This document shows, one piece after another, positions 7,819 through 16,751 of a stretch of DNA of 64,000 nucleotides. Made by a program: the position numbers and the translations under genes. How positions within the stretch are numbered: the stretch's first letter is position 1; the number at the start of each line of letters is the position of its first letter. The notes beneath the pieces were generated by a model. It saw only the letters and a program-made list of their open reading frames with translations. It made no database searches and was not told where the DNA came from. The stretch comes from Colwellia chukchiensis. GTDB taxonomy: Bacteria > Pseudomonadota > Gammaproteobacteria > Enterobacterales > Alteromonadaceae. The DNA lies in the NCBI RefSeq assembly GCF_002104455.1, contig NZ_NBOC01000006.1:122633-186632 (forward strand). Reading direction: 5' to 3'.

Positions 7819-9777
7819 ATGAAGCTTAGCTCAAAAGGATTTTCAAGTAGCCGTTCATTACGGCTTACATTTTTTCTCACTATAATGTTAGTCGGTTGTG
7901 GCGGTGGCTCAGACAATAGCCAAAGTTCAGCGGATGATGACTTTACCCCAGTTGTCACAAAAACCGGTATCATTACCCTTGACCAAGACAGCAGCCTAGC
8001 GCAACCTCACGAGTTAATCCTTTATTACCCAAACGATACGCTTAGCAACATAGAATGGCAGCAAACTGCAGGGCATGAGGTCGTTTTTCATGCTAAACAC
8101 AGCAAAGTGATCGCGTTTACACCAAGCCAAGCGGGTGATTATAGTTTTCAAGTCAGTTTTACCCGTAACGGTGTTAATGAAAATTTATCACACACGCTAT
8201 CGGTAGCTGAACAAGTAAACCAACTCTCAGTACGCTTAGGTCATGCAGCTCTAGAAGGCAGCAAAGTTTCGCTGCGCGCATACCTAGACAACGCTGAGCT
8301 AATCAGTGATAGCATAACCTGGCAACAAACATCAGGCCCAAAGGTTACCTTTAGCGAAACAAGTACCGGTAAAGAATCAGTATTTTTTACCGCACCAGAC
8401 GTCAGTGCCGACAGTATAATTAGCTTTACCGTCAGTGCCAGCAATGGCAGTCAAGCATATCAAGATACGGTTGCATTACTGATCGAAAGTGCAGACCCTA
8501 TAACCAGTGGTGACAACACAGCCTACCCATCTCGACTTGCTAAGGTTTTTCCTTATCATGCTAATTCACCTTATGCAGATGTTTTAGTCGATTGTGTGTA
8601 CAGTAACCGTATTACTTTTGACAACAGTTGCCGATTCAATGAACTGCCCCTGATTGCTCAAGATACCACAACCCCTAGCGTGAATGATATTATGGATCGG
8701 GTGCTCGTATCCCACCATTGGATGGGACAAAGGTTTGCCGAGTTTTTACAAAATGCAGATCAAAATAATGATTTTAAAAATTTACTGCGTGCAACCACGG
8801 CAATTGTTATTTCATATGATATCCGGCCATCGTATTATTGGGCTGTAACCGGCGCTATACACTTAGATGCCAATAATTTATGGTTAACCCCTGATGAAAG
8901 AGACACCATCAATCAAGCGCCCGACTTTCGCAGCAACTTTGGAGAGTCACTCAACTTTGTTATGCCATGGCGCTATGTTAAAAACAATCAATATAGCACT
9001 AACCACTACCCTGAGCAGCTAAGGTTAACGCGTGATGCCGACGACCTTGTTTATCAACTTGCTGCCTTGATGTATCACGAATTAGCCCACGCCAATGATT
9101 ATTTTCCAGCCAGCGTTTGGCATTCAATAAATCGCAATGAACGTATCTTGGATAACGTCAATCAAAGGCTTGCTATGAGTGGCATAGAGTCAGATAAATT
9201 AAGCTCTGCTTTGCCACTGCATGGCGAAGAAATGTATCGTTTAGCGCAAGTACGCTTTCATGGCGAAGCCGCGACTGAAAATGAAAAAAACTATACGCCA
9301 AGTGATGTTGCACTATTCTTTAGTCCAGAACACGCGCCACACTTTTACAATTACTCAAGTAAGCGTGAAGACTACGCCATGTTATTCGACGCACTTATGA
9401 TGAAAGCGCGCTATGATGTTGACCGAGACATTGCAGTTACAAATAAACCGCAAAGTAGTGGTGAAGACTACATAGTCACTTGGGGGCAGCGCGGCCGCAT
9501 TGGCGAGCAACATATCAAGCCCAGAGTAGAATATGTCACCCGCCGGATATTGCCAGAATTTACTTATGCCGCTAGTATTATCAACAACTTACCCGAACCA
9601 ATAGCTATGAAAGTAGGAAGTTCGTGGACACAAAACCTCGGCATCAGTCCTAGCCTAGATACCGAAAACATGGCAAATATTAACGCCCGCAAACTCACCA
9701 TAAACAGTGTCGACGCAGGTAAGTTAAACAGCAATCAAGTCATATTTTATGAAAAACCTATGCCAGAGCGTCAATAG
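7819..9777 (+). CDS. Large lipoprotein with two Ig/PKD-like modules and an HExxH metallopeptidase-like domain
   Basis: 652 residues. The signal ends LVGCGGGSD, with Cys27 as lipid anchor followed by a flexible Ser/Asp-rich linker. Two beta-rich modules (about 45-130 and 135-225) each have a WQQTxG core seen in PKD/Ig-like domains. A C-terminal domain contains YHELAHANDYF (HELAH at 420-424), a gluzincin-type zinc motif; Glu in the later REDYAMLFDAL segment could be the third ligand. I do not recognise the family. A surface- or periplasm-facing protease is an inference. I prefer the ATG at 7819 because it starts a proper lipoprotein signal; a TTG at 7768 would add 17 odd residues. It stands alone between intergenic regions. 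Confidence 0.8.
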   Translation: MKLSSKGFSSSRSLRLTFFLTIMLVGCGGGSDNSQSSADDDFTPVVTKTGIITLDQDSSLAQPHELILYYPNDTLSNIEWQQTAGHEVVFHAKHSKVIAFTPSQAGDYSFQVSFTRNGVNENLSHTLSVAEQVNQLSVRLGHAALEGSKVSLRAYLDNAELISDSITWQQTSGPKVTFSETSTGKESVFFTAPDVSADSIISFTVSASNGSQAYQDTVALLIESADPITSGDNTAYPSRLAKVFPYHANSPYADVLVDCVYSNRITFDNSCRFNELPLIAQDTTTPSVNDIMDRVLVSHHWMGQRFAEFLQNADQNNDFKNLLRATTAIVISYDIRPSYYWAVTGAIHLDANNLWLTPDERDTINQAPDFRSNFGESLNFVMPWRYVKNNQYSTNHYPEQLRLTRDADDLVYQLAALMYHELAHANDYFPASVWHSINRNERILDNVNQRLAMSGIESDKLSSALPLHGEEMYRLAQVRFHGEAATENEKNYTPSDVALFFSPEHAPHFYNYSSKREDYAMLFDALMMKARYDVDRDIAVTNKPQSSGEDYIVTWGQRGRIGEQHIKPRVEYVTRRILPEFTYAASIINNLPEPIAMKVGSSWTQNLGISPSLDTENMANINARKLTINSVDAGKLNSNQVIFYEKPMPERQ

Positions 9778-9882
9778 CGCGCACTTTGTTACACTACTTT
9801 TGCTAACATAAATGGACATTAATAAGCGCATCAATATTTTACATATAACCTGAGCAGTCCAATGACAGGATCGAAACTGTCT

Positions 9883-10737
9883 CTAATGCCTTAACAGCTC
9901 AAGTAATGTGGGCTGCTTTAAAAGCAACTTTTTGCTATCTGCGCTTACCCTGTGCGTGCCGTGACAGCGCGCGCAAGCCTGCACGGCAAGTGTGCCAAGC
10001 GCTCTCGCCTGCTCTTTAATCGTCCCTGAGTTTAAGCTCTGCTCGAGATTAATCAATGTTTGTTGCATCGCCTCATTTGGGTAATTTTTACGCTCATTTT
10101 TATGACAATGACGACAAGTTTGCCCAAGCGCGTTCATGCCTAGTTTAAGTTCCTGTAGAGAAGAGATCGCAAGCTCAGGCATATTATCTTGCGAGGCAAT
10201 TTTTATTTGATTTACCTGTTTGCTCAAACTGGCCATGTGGCGATTAAATGGCTGTGCAGCCTCAATAGTAATATTAGAAAAATCTGCGCTCCGATAAGTT
10301 AACGCTGTGACGGCACGATAGTCGTCATGACAAGCATCACAACTTCGCTGTAAGGAGTTTATGGCAGATAATACAGCGTCATAGTTTTGGTTATTAACAC
10401 CCGTGGTTATCGCTGCAATTGCTGCCTTGTCTAACTTATGCTGCCAACTAGGCACCATTTCACCTATTTTAAGGTAATGAGCTGCAAGCTCTTCACTCCA
10501 TGGTTTTAGATATGTACTATTTTGTTGCTGAGCATAAAATTGCACCGCTTGAAGTTCTCGGCGCAGTTTAAACATATTATGCAGCCACACTTGACGTTTG
10601 TTTTCGGGTTTGTACCACTGCGCCAAAGCTGGTGGAGGCAACTTGACAAGTGCGACTTTACTTTGGTGTTTATAAACCAGCACTACCACCAGTGAAATAA
10701 CCGCAATTTGCAAGACAATAAAATAAGTCCATCTCAT
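9883..10737 (-). CDS. Membrane-anchored triheme cytochrome c, cytochrome c'-like
   Basis: About 284 residues: one N-terminal membrane anchor (WTYFIVLQIAVISLVVVLVY), then a helical periplasmic region with three heme c sites: CDACH, CRHCH and CARCH. The first reads CDACHDDYR, close to the C-terminal heme motif of cytochrome c'/c556 four-helix bundles, and the sites are spaced like repeats of that kind of helix. No clear axial Met motif was seen. Expected role: electron transfer or ligand (for example NO) binding in the periplasm; this is inferred. The start at 10737 has GGAG 11 bases upstream; 10764 is an alternative. No cotranscribed partner is visible. Confidence 0.83.
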   Translation of the reverse strand: MRWTYFIVLQIAVISLVVVLVYKHQSKVALVKLPPPALAQWYKPENKRQVWLHNMFKLRRELQAVQFYAQQQNSTYLKPWSEELAAHYLKIGEMVPSWQHKLDKAAIAAITTGVNNQNYDAVLSAINSLQRSCDACHDDYRAVTALTYRSADFSNITIEAAQPFNRHMASLSKQVNQIKIASQDNMPELAISSLQELKLGMNALGQTCRHCHKNERKNYPNEAMQQTLINLEQSLNSGTIKEQARALGTLAVQACARCHGTHRVSADSKKLLLKQPTLLELLRH

Positions 10738-10955
10738 AACAACTAATGCTCCATCACTTGACATTGGAAAGCGTATGTAATGGCTAATTATAAGGCGTTA
10801 GGTTAATAACGCTTTGATCAGGCACAAAAAACGAGGATGTTATGGCGGGTGAGCAAACTGCGGATGCGTAACACTTTGGCGACCACCTAAACCACAAACA
10901 GTAGTGATAGGGCTCGGTAACAGACGCAGCTTAAATTAAGAGATTGACCTAGTTT

Positions 10956-11666
10956 TTAAAATAGCACTTCTTTAATAAAAGGAATGGTAATACGACGCTG
11001 CTCTCTAATGGATGCTTGGTCTAGCTGCTCAAGTGCAGCAAGTAAACTGGCCATATCACGAGATAGCCGTTTGATAAGGAAGCTAGCAACATCATCACTG
11101 ATAAATAAGCCGCGTTGCTGGGCTCGATACTGAAGTGCTATTGACTTTTCAGCATCAGATAAAGGTTTAACCTGTAACGTTAAGCCCCAATTTAACCGTG
11201 ATACTAAATCTGGCAAACTGATATTTAACTGACCCACACTTTGATCACCTGTAATTATCAGGCACTTATTTTGCTCAACCATGCGGTTATATAAATCAAA
11301 CACCCCTTGCTGCCACTGCTTATTACCTGCGATTAATTGAATATCATCAAGGCATACTAAATCAATATTTTCCAGCCCATCTAATACGTCAACGGATAAC
11401 TGCGTTAGTTCTGAAAAAGATAAACATAGCGAGCTAATACCTAAAGTGTCGGCAAAAGCGCAACTGGCATGTAATAAATGGCTTTTACCTACCCCTGTTA
11501 GGCCAAATAAATACAAACTATGCACAGGCTTGTTTTCATCTAGAATTTGCTCTAAAAAGTGCCGTAATTGCTTAACCACCATAGTATTACTTTTACTTTG
11601 AAAGCTAGCAAACGTTTCATCATCGGGTAGTTGTACCGAAAGGGTTAATTGCGAGATTTTCTTCAC
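10956..11666 (-). CDS. hda: Hda, DnaA-related regulatory ATPase
   Basis: 236 residues, normal Hda length. Walker A is GLTGVGKSHLLHA; Walker B is LVCLDDIQLI; the ISLPDLVSRLNWGLTLQVKPL block holds sensor residues and an Arg-finger region, and the N-terminal QLTLSVQLPDDETF resembles the clamp-binding peptide region. Known role: with the DNA-loaded beta clamp it stimulates ATP hydrolysis by DnaA (RIDA), stopping re-initiation. It lacks the DnaA DNA-binding domain IV, as expected. GTG start overlapping the stop of the DUF2066 gene by 4 bases, so the two are coupled. Confidence 0.93.
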   Translation of the reverse strand: MKKISQLTLSVQLPDDETFASFQSKSNTMVVKQLRHFLEQILDENKPVHSLYLFGLTGVGKSHLLHASCAFADTLGISSLCLSFSELTQLSVDVLDGLENIDLVCLDDIQLIAGNKQWQQGVFDLYNRMVEQNKCLIITGDQSVGQLNISLPDLVSRLNWGLTLQVKPLSDAEKSIALQYRAQQRGLFISDDVASFLIKRLSRDMASLLAALEQLDQASIREQRRITIPFIKEVLF

Positions 11667-12781
11667 TTTTTACCCCAGTAGAAAACCGGTAATTGCGCTA
11701 AACTTAGCGGGGCTGACAAAGGGTCTATATAGCGATTAAGTTGACCACTTAATTTTAATGAATCGAAAAATGCTTGTTTAGAGCCAATCAGCGACAGTTT
11801 AAAACGTCGGCTATTGCCTTGTGCACTGACTAATTGTACCGATTGTACCGCCGACAGCTCTTGTAAAAACTGAGTTACAGCCATTAGTGTCTCTAGAGTG
11901 GTAATATTGGCGACTTCAATGTCAAACTCATTACTTTTCGTTGTTGACAGAGCGTACTGTTGATAAATGATATCTGTGATGTCATTTAACGCTGAAGTCA
12001 GTAACTTGCTCGCATTGTCACCTTGATATTGGGCGCTAAAAGTTTGTCTGTGCTCATTTTGGACGTCTGTCATTAAACTCCAATCTAATGCTAAGGGGTT
12101 TTGTTGACATAAGGGGCAATCGGCAGTTAGTGCTTCATTGGCAATAATGCTGCTATTTGACACCCTGATCACCACAGCGGCTTCAGCGCCGTAACGCACT
12201 GACGCCTGAGCAATCGCTTGTGGAAAGCGCCCCCATATATCCGATAAGGTAATGGCATTTATATCAGTTAAATCCATGAGTGGCATTACCACCGGTAAGC
12301 CTCGCGACTGGGAAAAATTATTTATGAGCTCAGGTAAAGGAGAGTGCGAACTTGAGGCAATAATACGACGATTTAAGCCATCTTCTTCTACAAGCCACAC
12401 CATCACTTGGGGTCTAAGTCGTCCCCATATAGCTAGGTCACTGTCTTGAAATAATCGATTAACTTTGCCTTCATCAAAAGCCACTTTCAATAACGGTTTA
12501 TTGTTTTTTCGTATAAATTGATATTTGGTAACGTATTTCTGGTAATTCTTTATTGCTTGATTAAACAAAGGGTGGTTAATTTCTTTTCCGCCAACTTTGA
12601 TGAACACGGCTCGTAATGCACTTTGCAGCGCTTGGTTACGATCACTAGCAGATTGTGATGCCACAACCACTTCTGCGCTATACAAATTTACGACTTCTAT
12701 AGCGTTAATTTTAAACGGCAGTACAATAAATAGGAATATCAGATAATTTCTGAACATAAAGTGCATTAACAAGTGTTTCAT
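11663..12781 (-). CDS. DUF2066 domain periplasmic protein
   Basis: 372 residues with an N-terminal signal (FLFIVLPFKINA) and a DUF2066 domain over the first 230 residues or so; VVVASQSASDRNQALQSALRAVFIKVGG is the typical opening block split over its first helix. The rest has a second alpha/beta part. The function of DUF2066 is not known. Gene order (this gene, then hda overlapping by 4 bases, with purM divergent) is conserved across marine gammaproteobacteria. Three Met codons at residues 1, 6 and 9 could start it; I kept the first. Confidence 0.85.
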   Translation of the reverse strand: MKHLLMHFMFRNYLIFLFIVLPFKINAIEVVNLYSAEVVVASQSASDRNQALQSALRAVFIKVGGKEINHPLFNQAIKNYQKYVTKYQFIRKNNKPLLKVAFDEGKVNRLFQDSDLAIWGRLRPQVMVWLVEEDGLNRRIIASSSHSPLPELINNFSQSRGLPVVMPLMDLTDINAITLSDIWGRFPQAIAQASVRYGAEAAVVIRVSNSSIIANEALTADCPLCQQNPLALDWSLMTDVQNEHRQTFSAQYQGDNASKLLTSALNDITDIIYQQYALSTTKSNEFDIEVANITTLETLMAVTQFLQELSAVQSVQLVSAQGNSRRFKLSLIGSKQAFFDSLKLSGQLNRYIDPLSAPLSLAQLPVFYWGKK

Positions 12782-12922
12782 AATGAAGATCTTATCATAA
12801 TGTTACTGATTTTTATTAGTTATAAAAATAATTTATTTTAAAGATTTTCAGCGCGTCTCAGCACTGATAGAATATGCGCCTTTATTGTCTAAGCAAATAA
12901 ACAACATAATTGAGGTTTCCCC

Positions 12923-13969
12923 GTGAGCGAAGAAAAACAGTCTTTAAGTTATAAAGATGCTGGCGTTGATATAGATGCAGGTAATGCCCTAGTTGAAAAT
13001 ATTAAAGGTGCTGTAAAGCGCACTACTCGTCCAGAAGTTATGGGGGGCCTAGGTGGTTTTGGCTCTGTCTGTCAACTACCCACTGGCTACAAAGAGCCAG
13101 TATTGGTTGCAGGTACCGATGGTGTCGGCACTAAATTACGTTTAGCCATAGACTTAGCAAAGCATGATAGTGTTGGTATAGATTTAGTCGCTATGTGTGT
13201 TAACGATCTTATCGTACAAGGCGCTGAGCCTTTATTTTTCCTAGACTACTACGCCACAGCTAAGCTTGATGTTGAGGTAGCTTCAGCCGTAGTTGAAGGT
13301 ATTGCCGAAGGTTGTGTACAAGCCGGTTGTGCTTTAGTGGGTGGTGAAACCGCTGAAATGCCAGGCATGTACCATAAAGGCGACTACGATATTGCTGGCT
13401 TTTGTGTCGGTGTAGCGGAAAAATCACGTTTACTTGACGGCAGCAAAGTGGCGGCCGGCGATCAGCTTATTGCCCTTGGCTCTTCAGGTGCCCACTCAAA
13501 CGGCTATTCACTTATTCGTAAAGTGTTAGAAGTGAATAACACAGACACTAATGATTTACTCGATGGTAAACCACTAGCTGAACATCTATTAGCACCAACA
13601 AAAATTTATGTTAAGTCAGTACTAGAGTTACTTAAACATGTTGACGTGCACGCACTGTCGCACATTACCGGTGGTGGCTTTTGGGAAAATATTCCCCGAG
13701 TATTGCCAGCAAGCGCACAAGCGATTATTGACGGCGACAGTTGGCAGTGGCCAGCAATATTTAACTGGTTACAACAACATGGCAATATCAGTGAGCATGA
13801 AATGTACCGCACTTTCAATTGTGGTGTCGGCATGATCATTGTAGTCCCAGCAGAGCAATTAGCTGAAAGTATCGAAATACTCAATGCTGAAGGCGAAAAC
13901 GCTTGGCATATCGGCGCCATTGCAGACTTGCCTGCAGGCCAAGAGCAAGTATTGATCAATAAAGGTTAA
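12923..13969 (+). CDS. purM: PurM, phosphoribosylaminoimidazole synthetase
   Basis: 348 residues, full length. PurM (AIR synthetase) makes aminoimidazole ribonucleotide from FGAM with ATP, the fifth step of purine synthesis. Family blocks seen: [13 protein letters not shown] at the start, [12 protein letters not shown] (substrate loop), [13 protein letters not shown] in the form [22 protein letters not shown] and [19 protein letters not shown] start at 12923 behind a GAGG ribosome site. It is followed after 2 bases by purN. No clear PurR operator was recognised upstream. Confidence 0.97.
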   Translation: MSEEKQSLSYKDAGVDIDAGNALVENIKGAVKRTTRPEVMGGLGGFGSVCQLPTGYKEPVLVAGTDGVGTKLRLAIDLAKHDSVGIDLVAMCVNDLIVQGAEPLFFLDYYATAKLDVEVASAVVEGIAEGCVQAGCALVGGETAEMPGMYHKGDYDIAGFCVGVAEKSRLLDGSKVAAGDQLIALGSSGAHSNGYSLIRKVLEVNNTDTNDLLDGKPLAEHLLAPTKIYVKSVLELLKHVDVHALSHITGGGFWENIPRVLPASAQAIIDGDSWQWPAIFNWLQQHGNISEHEMYRTFNCGVGMIIVVPAEQLAESIEILNAEGENAWHIGAIADLPAGQEQVLINKG

Positions 13970-13971
13970 TA

Positions 13972-14619
13972 GTGATGCGAAGCCGAATTGTAGTCCTCAT
14001 TTCCGGCAGCGGCACAAATTTACAGGCGATCATTGATGCCAGTAAACAAGATAACTACAGCGGCGACGTCGTTGCTGTAGTATCGAATAATGCCGACGCC
14101 TACGGATTAACCCGTGCTCAAGATGCTAACATTGCCACTGCTGTATTATCACATAAAGACTTTGATACTAGAGAAGACTACGACACTGCCTTGATTGAGA
14201 AAATCAATCAATATCAGCCCGATCTTGTCGTTTTGGCTGGCTTTATGCGCATTCTTACCGCAAAGTTTGTGCAAAAGTTCCAAGGCCGCTTGATCAATAT
14301 TCATCCCTCGCTACTGCCTAAGTATCAAGGTTTGAATACGCATCAAAGAGCCATTGATGCTGGCGATACGGTACATGGGGTAAGTGTGCACTTTGTCACT
14401 GAAGAACTGGACGGCGGTCCCGTAATTTTACAAGCGAAAGTGCCAATTTTCCCAGAAGATAATGCAGAAGATCTTGCACAGCGAGTGCATCAACAGGAAC
14501 ACCGCATTTATCCACTAGTGGTAAATTGGTGCTGCTCAAAACGCGTAATCATGCAAGCCGAAAAGGCTGTTTTTGATGGTGTAATTCTTCCCGTTTCAGG
14601 GTATGCTAACGACGAATAG
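13972..14619 (+). CDS. purN: PurN, phosphoribosylglycinamide formyltransferase
   Basis: 215 residues. PurN transfers formyl from 10-formyl-THF to GAR, step three of purine synthesis. Blocks seen: ISGSGTNLQAIID at the N-terminus, GFMRIL, NIHPSLLPKYQGLNTH containing the catalytic His, and HFVTEELDGGPVILQ with the catalytic Asp. GTG at 13972 and ATG at 13975 are adjacent in-frame starts; either keeps the domain whole. It is cotranscribed with purM and is followed by the DUF3108 gene with its end close to that gene's start. Confidence 0.96.
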   Translation: MMRSRIVVLISGSGTNLQAIIDASKQDNYSGDVVAVVSNNADAYGLTRAQDANIATAVLSHKDFDTREDYDTALIEKINQYQPDLVVLAGFMRILTAKFVQKFQGRLINIHPSLLPKYQGLNTHQRAIDAGDTVHGVSVHFVTEELDGGPVILQAKVPIFPEDNAEDLAQRVHQQEHRIYPLVVNWCCSKRVIMQAEKAVFDGVILPVSGYANDE

Positions 14620-14641
14620 CCTTGATATTAGAGAACTTACC

Positions 14642-15376
14642 ATGTTGAAATCATTACCCTATATTGCATTATTTCTATCTTGTTTTACATTGGCTAATGA
14701 GGTGGAAAGTGGCACAGCTAGGGTAATGGTGCCGGCATTTAGTGCCGAATACACCATACTGCATAAGTCAAAAGCTGTCGGTACTGCAACGCGCAAGCTC
14801 AGCTATTTAGACAATGGTCTGGCACAATATAGCTACCATACCGACATCGAGTGGTTAATATTTTCTGATACCCGAGATGAAATATCCCAACTCAAAATTG
14901 ACGGTAATAAAGTGACACCGATGCGTTATGAATACAAACGCGAAGGTACTGGCTCAGATAAACATTATAAATGGCGCTATGATATTGCCAATAATAGCGC
15001 CTATAATGAGCTTAAAGATCGTAGCAAAAGCATCGACTTTCCGGTAAACATTCAGGATCCACTCAGCTATCATTTACAGCATCGCCTAAATATGCTCACC
15101 AACCCAGAACAAAAACATTATGTTTATCCAGTTGTAAAAACGTCTGGCTCTATCAAAAACTATGTTTATCAATATGATGGTGAGGAAGAGCTAATGCTAC
15201 CCTATGGTTTAGTAAAAACCATTAAATTAAAACGTGAAGTCATTGAAAAAAAACGCATAACCTACGCTTGGTTTGCGCCTGAGTTAGATTATTTGCTGGT
15301 CAAACTCCAGCAAATAAAAGGTGATGTTGAGCAATTTGAGGCACAATTAAAATCCGTCAATGGCACTTCTAATTAA
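14642..15376 (+). CDS. DUF3108 family secreted protein
   Basis: 244 residues with a signal peptide (LPYIALFLSCFTLA) and a DUF3108 domain: FSAEYTILHKSKAVGTATRKL near the start (split across two strands), repeated beta strands with SYHTDIEW and IKNYVYQYDGEEELMLPYG, and the WFAPELDYLLVKLQQIK ending. The family is periplasmic and of unknown function. It follows purN at a distance of 22 bases, an order seen in related genera. I chose ATG 14642, which begins a clean signal peptide; an upstream in-frame ATG at 14603 would overlap purN. Confidence 0.87.
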   Translation: MLKSLPYIALFLSCFTLANEVESGTARVMVPAFSAEYTILHKSKAVGTATRKLSYLDNGLAQYSYHTDIEWLIFSDTRDEISQLKIDGNKVTPMRYEYKREGTGSDKHYKWRYDIANNSAYNELKDRSKSIDFPVNIQDPLSYHLQHRLNMLTNPEQKHYVYPVVKTSGSIKNYVYQYDGEEELMLPYGLVKTIKLKREVIEKKRITYAWFAPELDYLLVKLQQIKGDVEQFEAQLKSVNGTSN

Positions 15377-15496
15377 CGCATTTATGCGCTGACATTTACA
15401 GGTTAAAAGTGCATTATCACCTACCGACCTTGCTCGGCTCATAAGCCATGTGATAAACATGGCAACTGGTTTGTTCAACCGCACCTTAAAATTTCA

Positions 15497-16288
15497 TTAT
15501 GCCGGCTGTGCTTTACTTTCGTAAATAAGCTCACCCTGACAAAATAACAACCCTTCACCTGGCTGCATTTGTTGCCAGGTTTCATCATCGGTTAATGGTT
15601 GCGTGGCGATCACAGTAACAATATCGTTTTCAGTGGTAACCTGTTCAAAATTAACTACCATTTCCGCATCAATTAAACTGGCTTTACCAAAGGGTGCACG
15701 TCGCGTTAACCAATGTAAATTATTACTACAATAGACTAATAAAAAATCGCCATTGGTCAGTAATAAATTAAATACCCCTAATTTATTGATGGTGTGACAG
15801 AGTGATACAATATAATGAAACAATCGCTCGATATCGGGTTCGTTACCGTTAAATTTATTAAATAATTGCTCTAGAATCCAACAAAATGCGTGTTCGCTAT
15901 CGGTTTCCCCAATCGGCAGGTGATATTTAATCGGCAACTGCGCTAAAAAGCCAGCCAATTGACCATTATGCGCGTAGGTCCAGTTTTTCCCCCACATAGG
16001 ACGAATAAACGGATGGGTATTAACCAATGACACTTTACCTGAGTTTGCTTGGCGAATATGACAAACCACAGTTTCACTTTTTATTGGATAATCAGTCACT
16101 AATTGCGCGATAGGTGATTGGGCGCTTGGTAATGGGTCTTTAAAGCTTCGACAGCCCTTGCCTTCATAAAAAGTGATGCCCCAGCCGTCTTTGTGCGGCC
16201 CCGTATTTCCACCTCGCTGCATTAAACCACTAAAACTAAAACAAATATCTGTCGGGACGTTGGCACTCATGGCCAGTAATTCACACAT
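15497..16288 (-). CDS. Class II glutamine amidotransferase domain protein (YafJ-like)
   Basis: 263 residues. Cys2 directly after the initiator Met is the expected Ntn nucleophile; further family blocks are GGNTGPHKDGWGI, CHIRQANSG, NTHPF, WTYAHNGQL and TDSEHAFCWIL. This is the stand-alone class II amidotransferase family of E. coli YafJ and related to EgtC; these hydrolyse a gamma-glutamyl amide bond but the partner reaction is unknown for YafJ. There is no synthetase domain and no nearby amide-using enzyme, so the substrate is open. Single-gene unit, minus strand. Confidence 0.9.
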   Translation of the reverse strand: MCELLAMSANVPTDICFSFSGLMQRGGNTGPHKDGWGITFYEGKGCRSFKDPLPSAQSPIAQLVTDYPIKSETVVCHIRQANSGKVSLVNTHPFIRPMWGKNWTYAHNGQLAGFLAQLPIKYHLPIGETDSEHAFCWILEQLFNKFNGNEPDIERLFHYIVSLCHTINKLGVFNLLLTNGDFLLVYCSNNLHWLTRRAPFGKASLIDAEMVVNFEQVTTENDIVTVIATQPLTDDETWQQMQPGEGLLFCQGELIYESKAQPA

Positions 16289-16698
16289 AATTAAAACCGA
16301 TAAAATAAATTAATAAAATGAAGACTACGCCATAGTAATCATGGCCAATGGCCTTGGTAATGCTCGACTAAACAATAACATCAAGACATCACACCATAAA
16401 CAATGCCTATTTACTCATCGTGTAGCACCAACAAAATTATTTTGCAGCGAAAAACACGCAACCTTAGTTAATTGCTTATACTCAATGAGCAGCGATCCAT
16501 ATTGCTAGCGGTTTCTTAGCTTGCGTTCACTGCGCAGAAGCAACCGCTAGACGATGAGCTTGTTCAGCCTATATTACGCTGATATTAATGCTAATTAACA
16601 CTGATTTTAACGTTAAGGAGCAATAAATTTATTCACAGCATCAGTAAAGCACAAATCAATTGAATTTATGCACAAGACCCATTAAGCTTAAATCAATA

Positions 16699-16715
16699 AT
16701 CTGGTCAGACCTGAT
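16699..16715 (+). promoter_or_regulatory. FadR-like operator upstream of fadE
   Basis: ATCTGGTCAGACCTGAT is an almost symmetric match to E. coli FadR sites (core TGGTCnGACC). It ends 36 bases before the fadE start, where FadR represses fad genes until long-chain acyl-CoA is present. The remaining part of the 16289-16751 intergenic stretch shows no gene and no other site I can name. Confidence 0.68.
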
Positions 16716-16751
16716 ATTAATATTCAAGCATTTTACAATTAAGGAAAGAAT

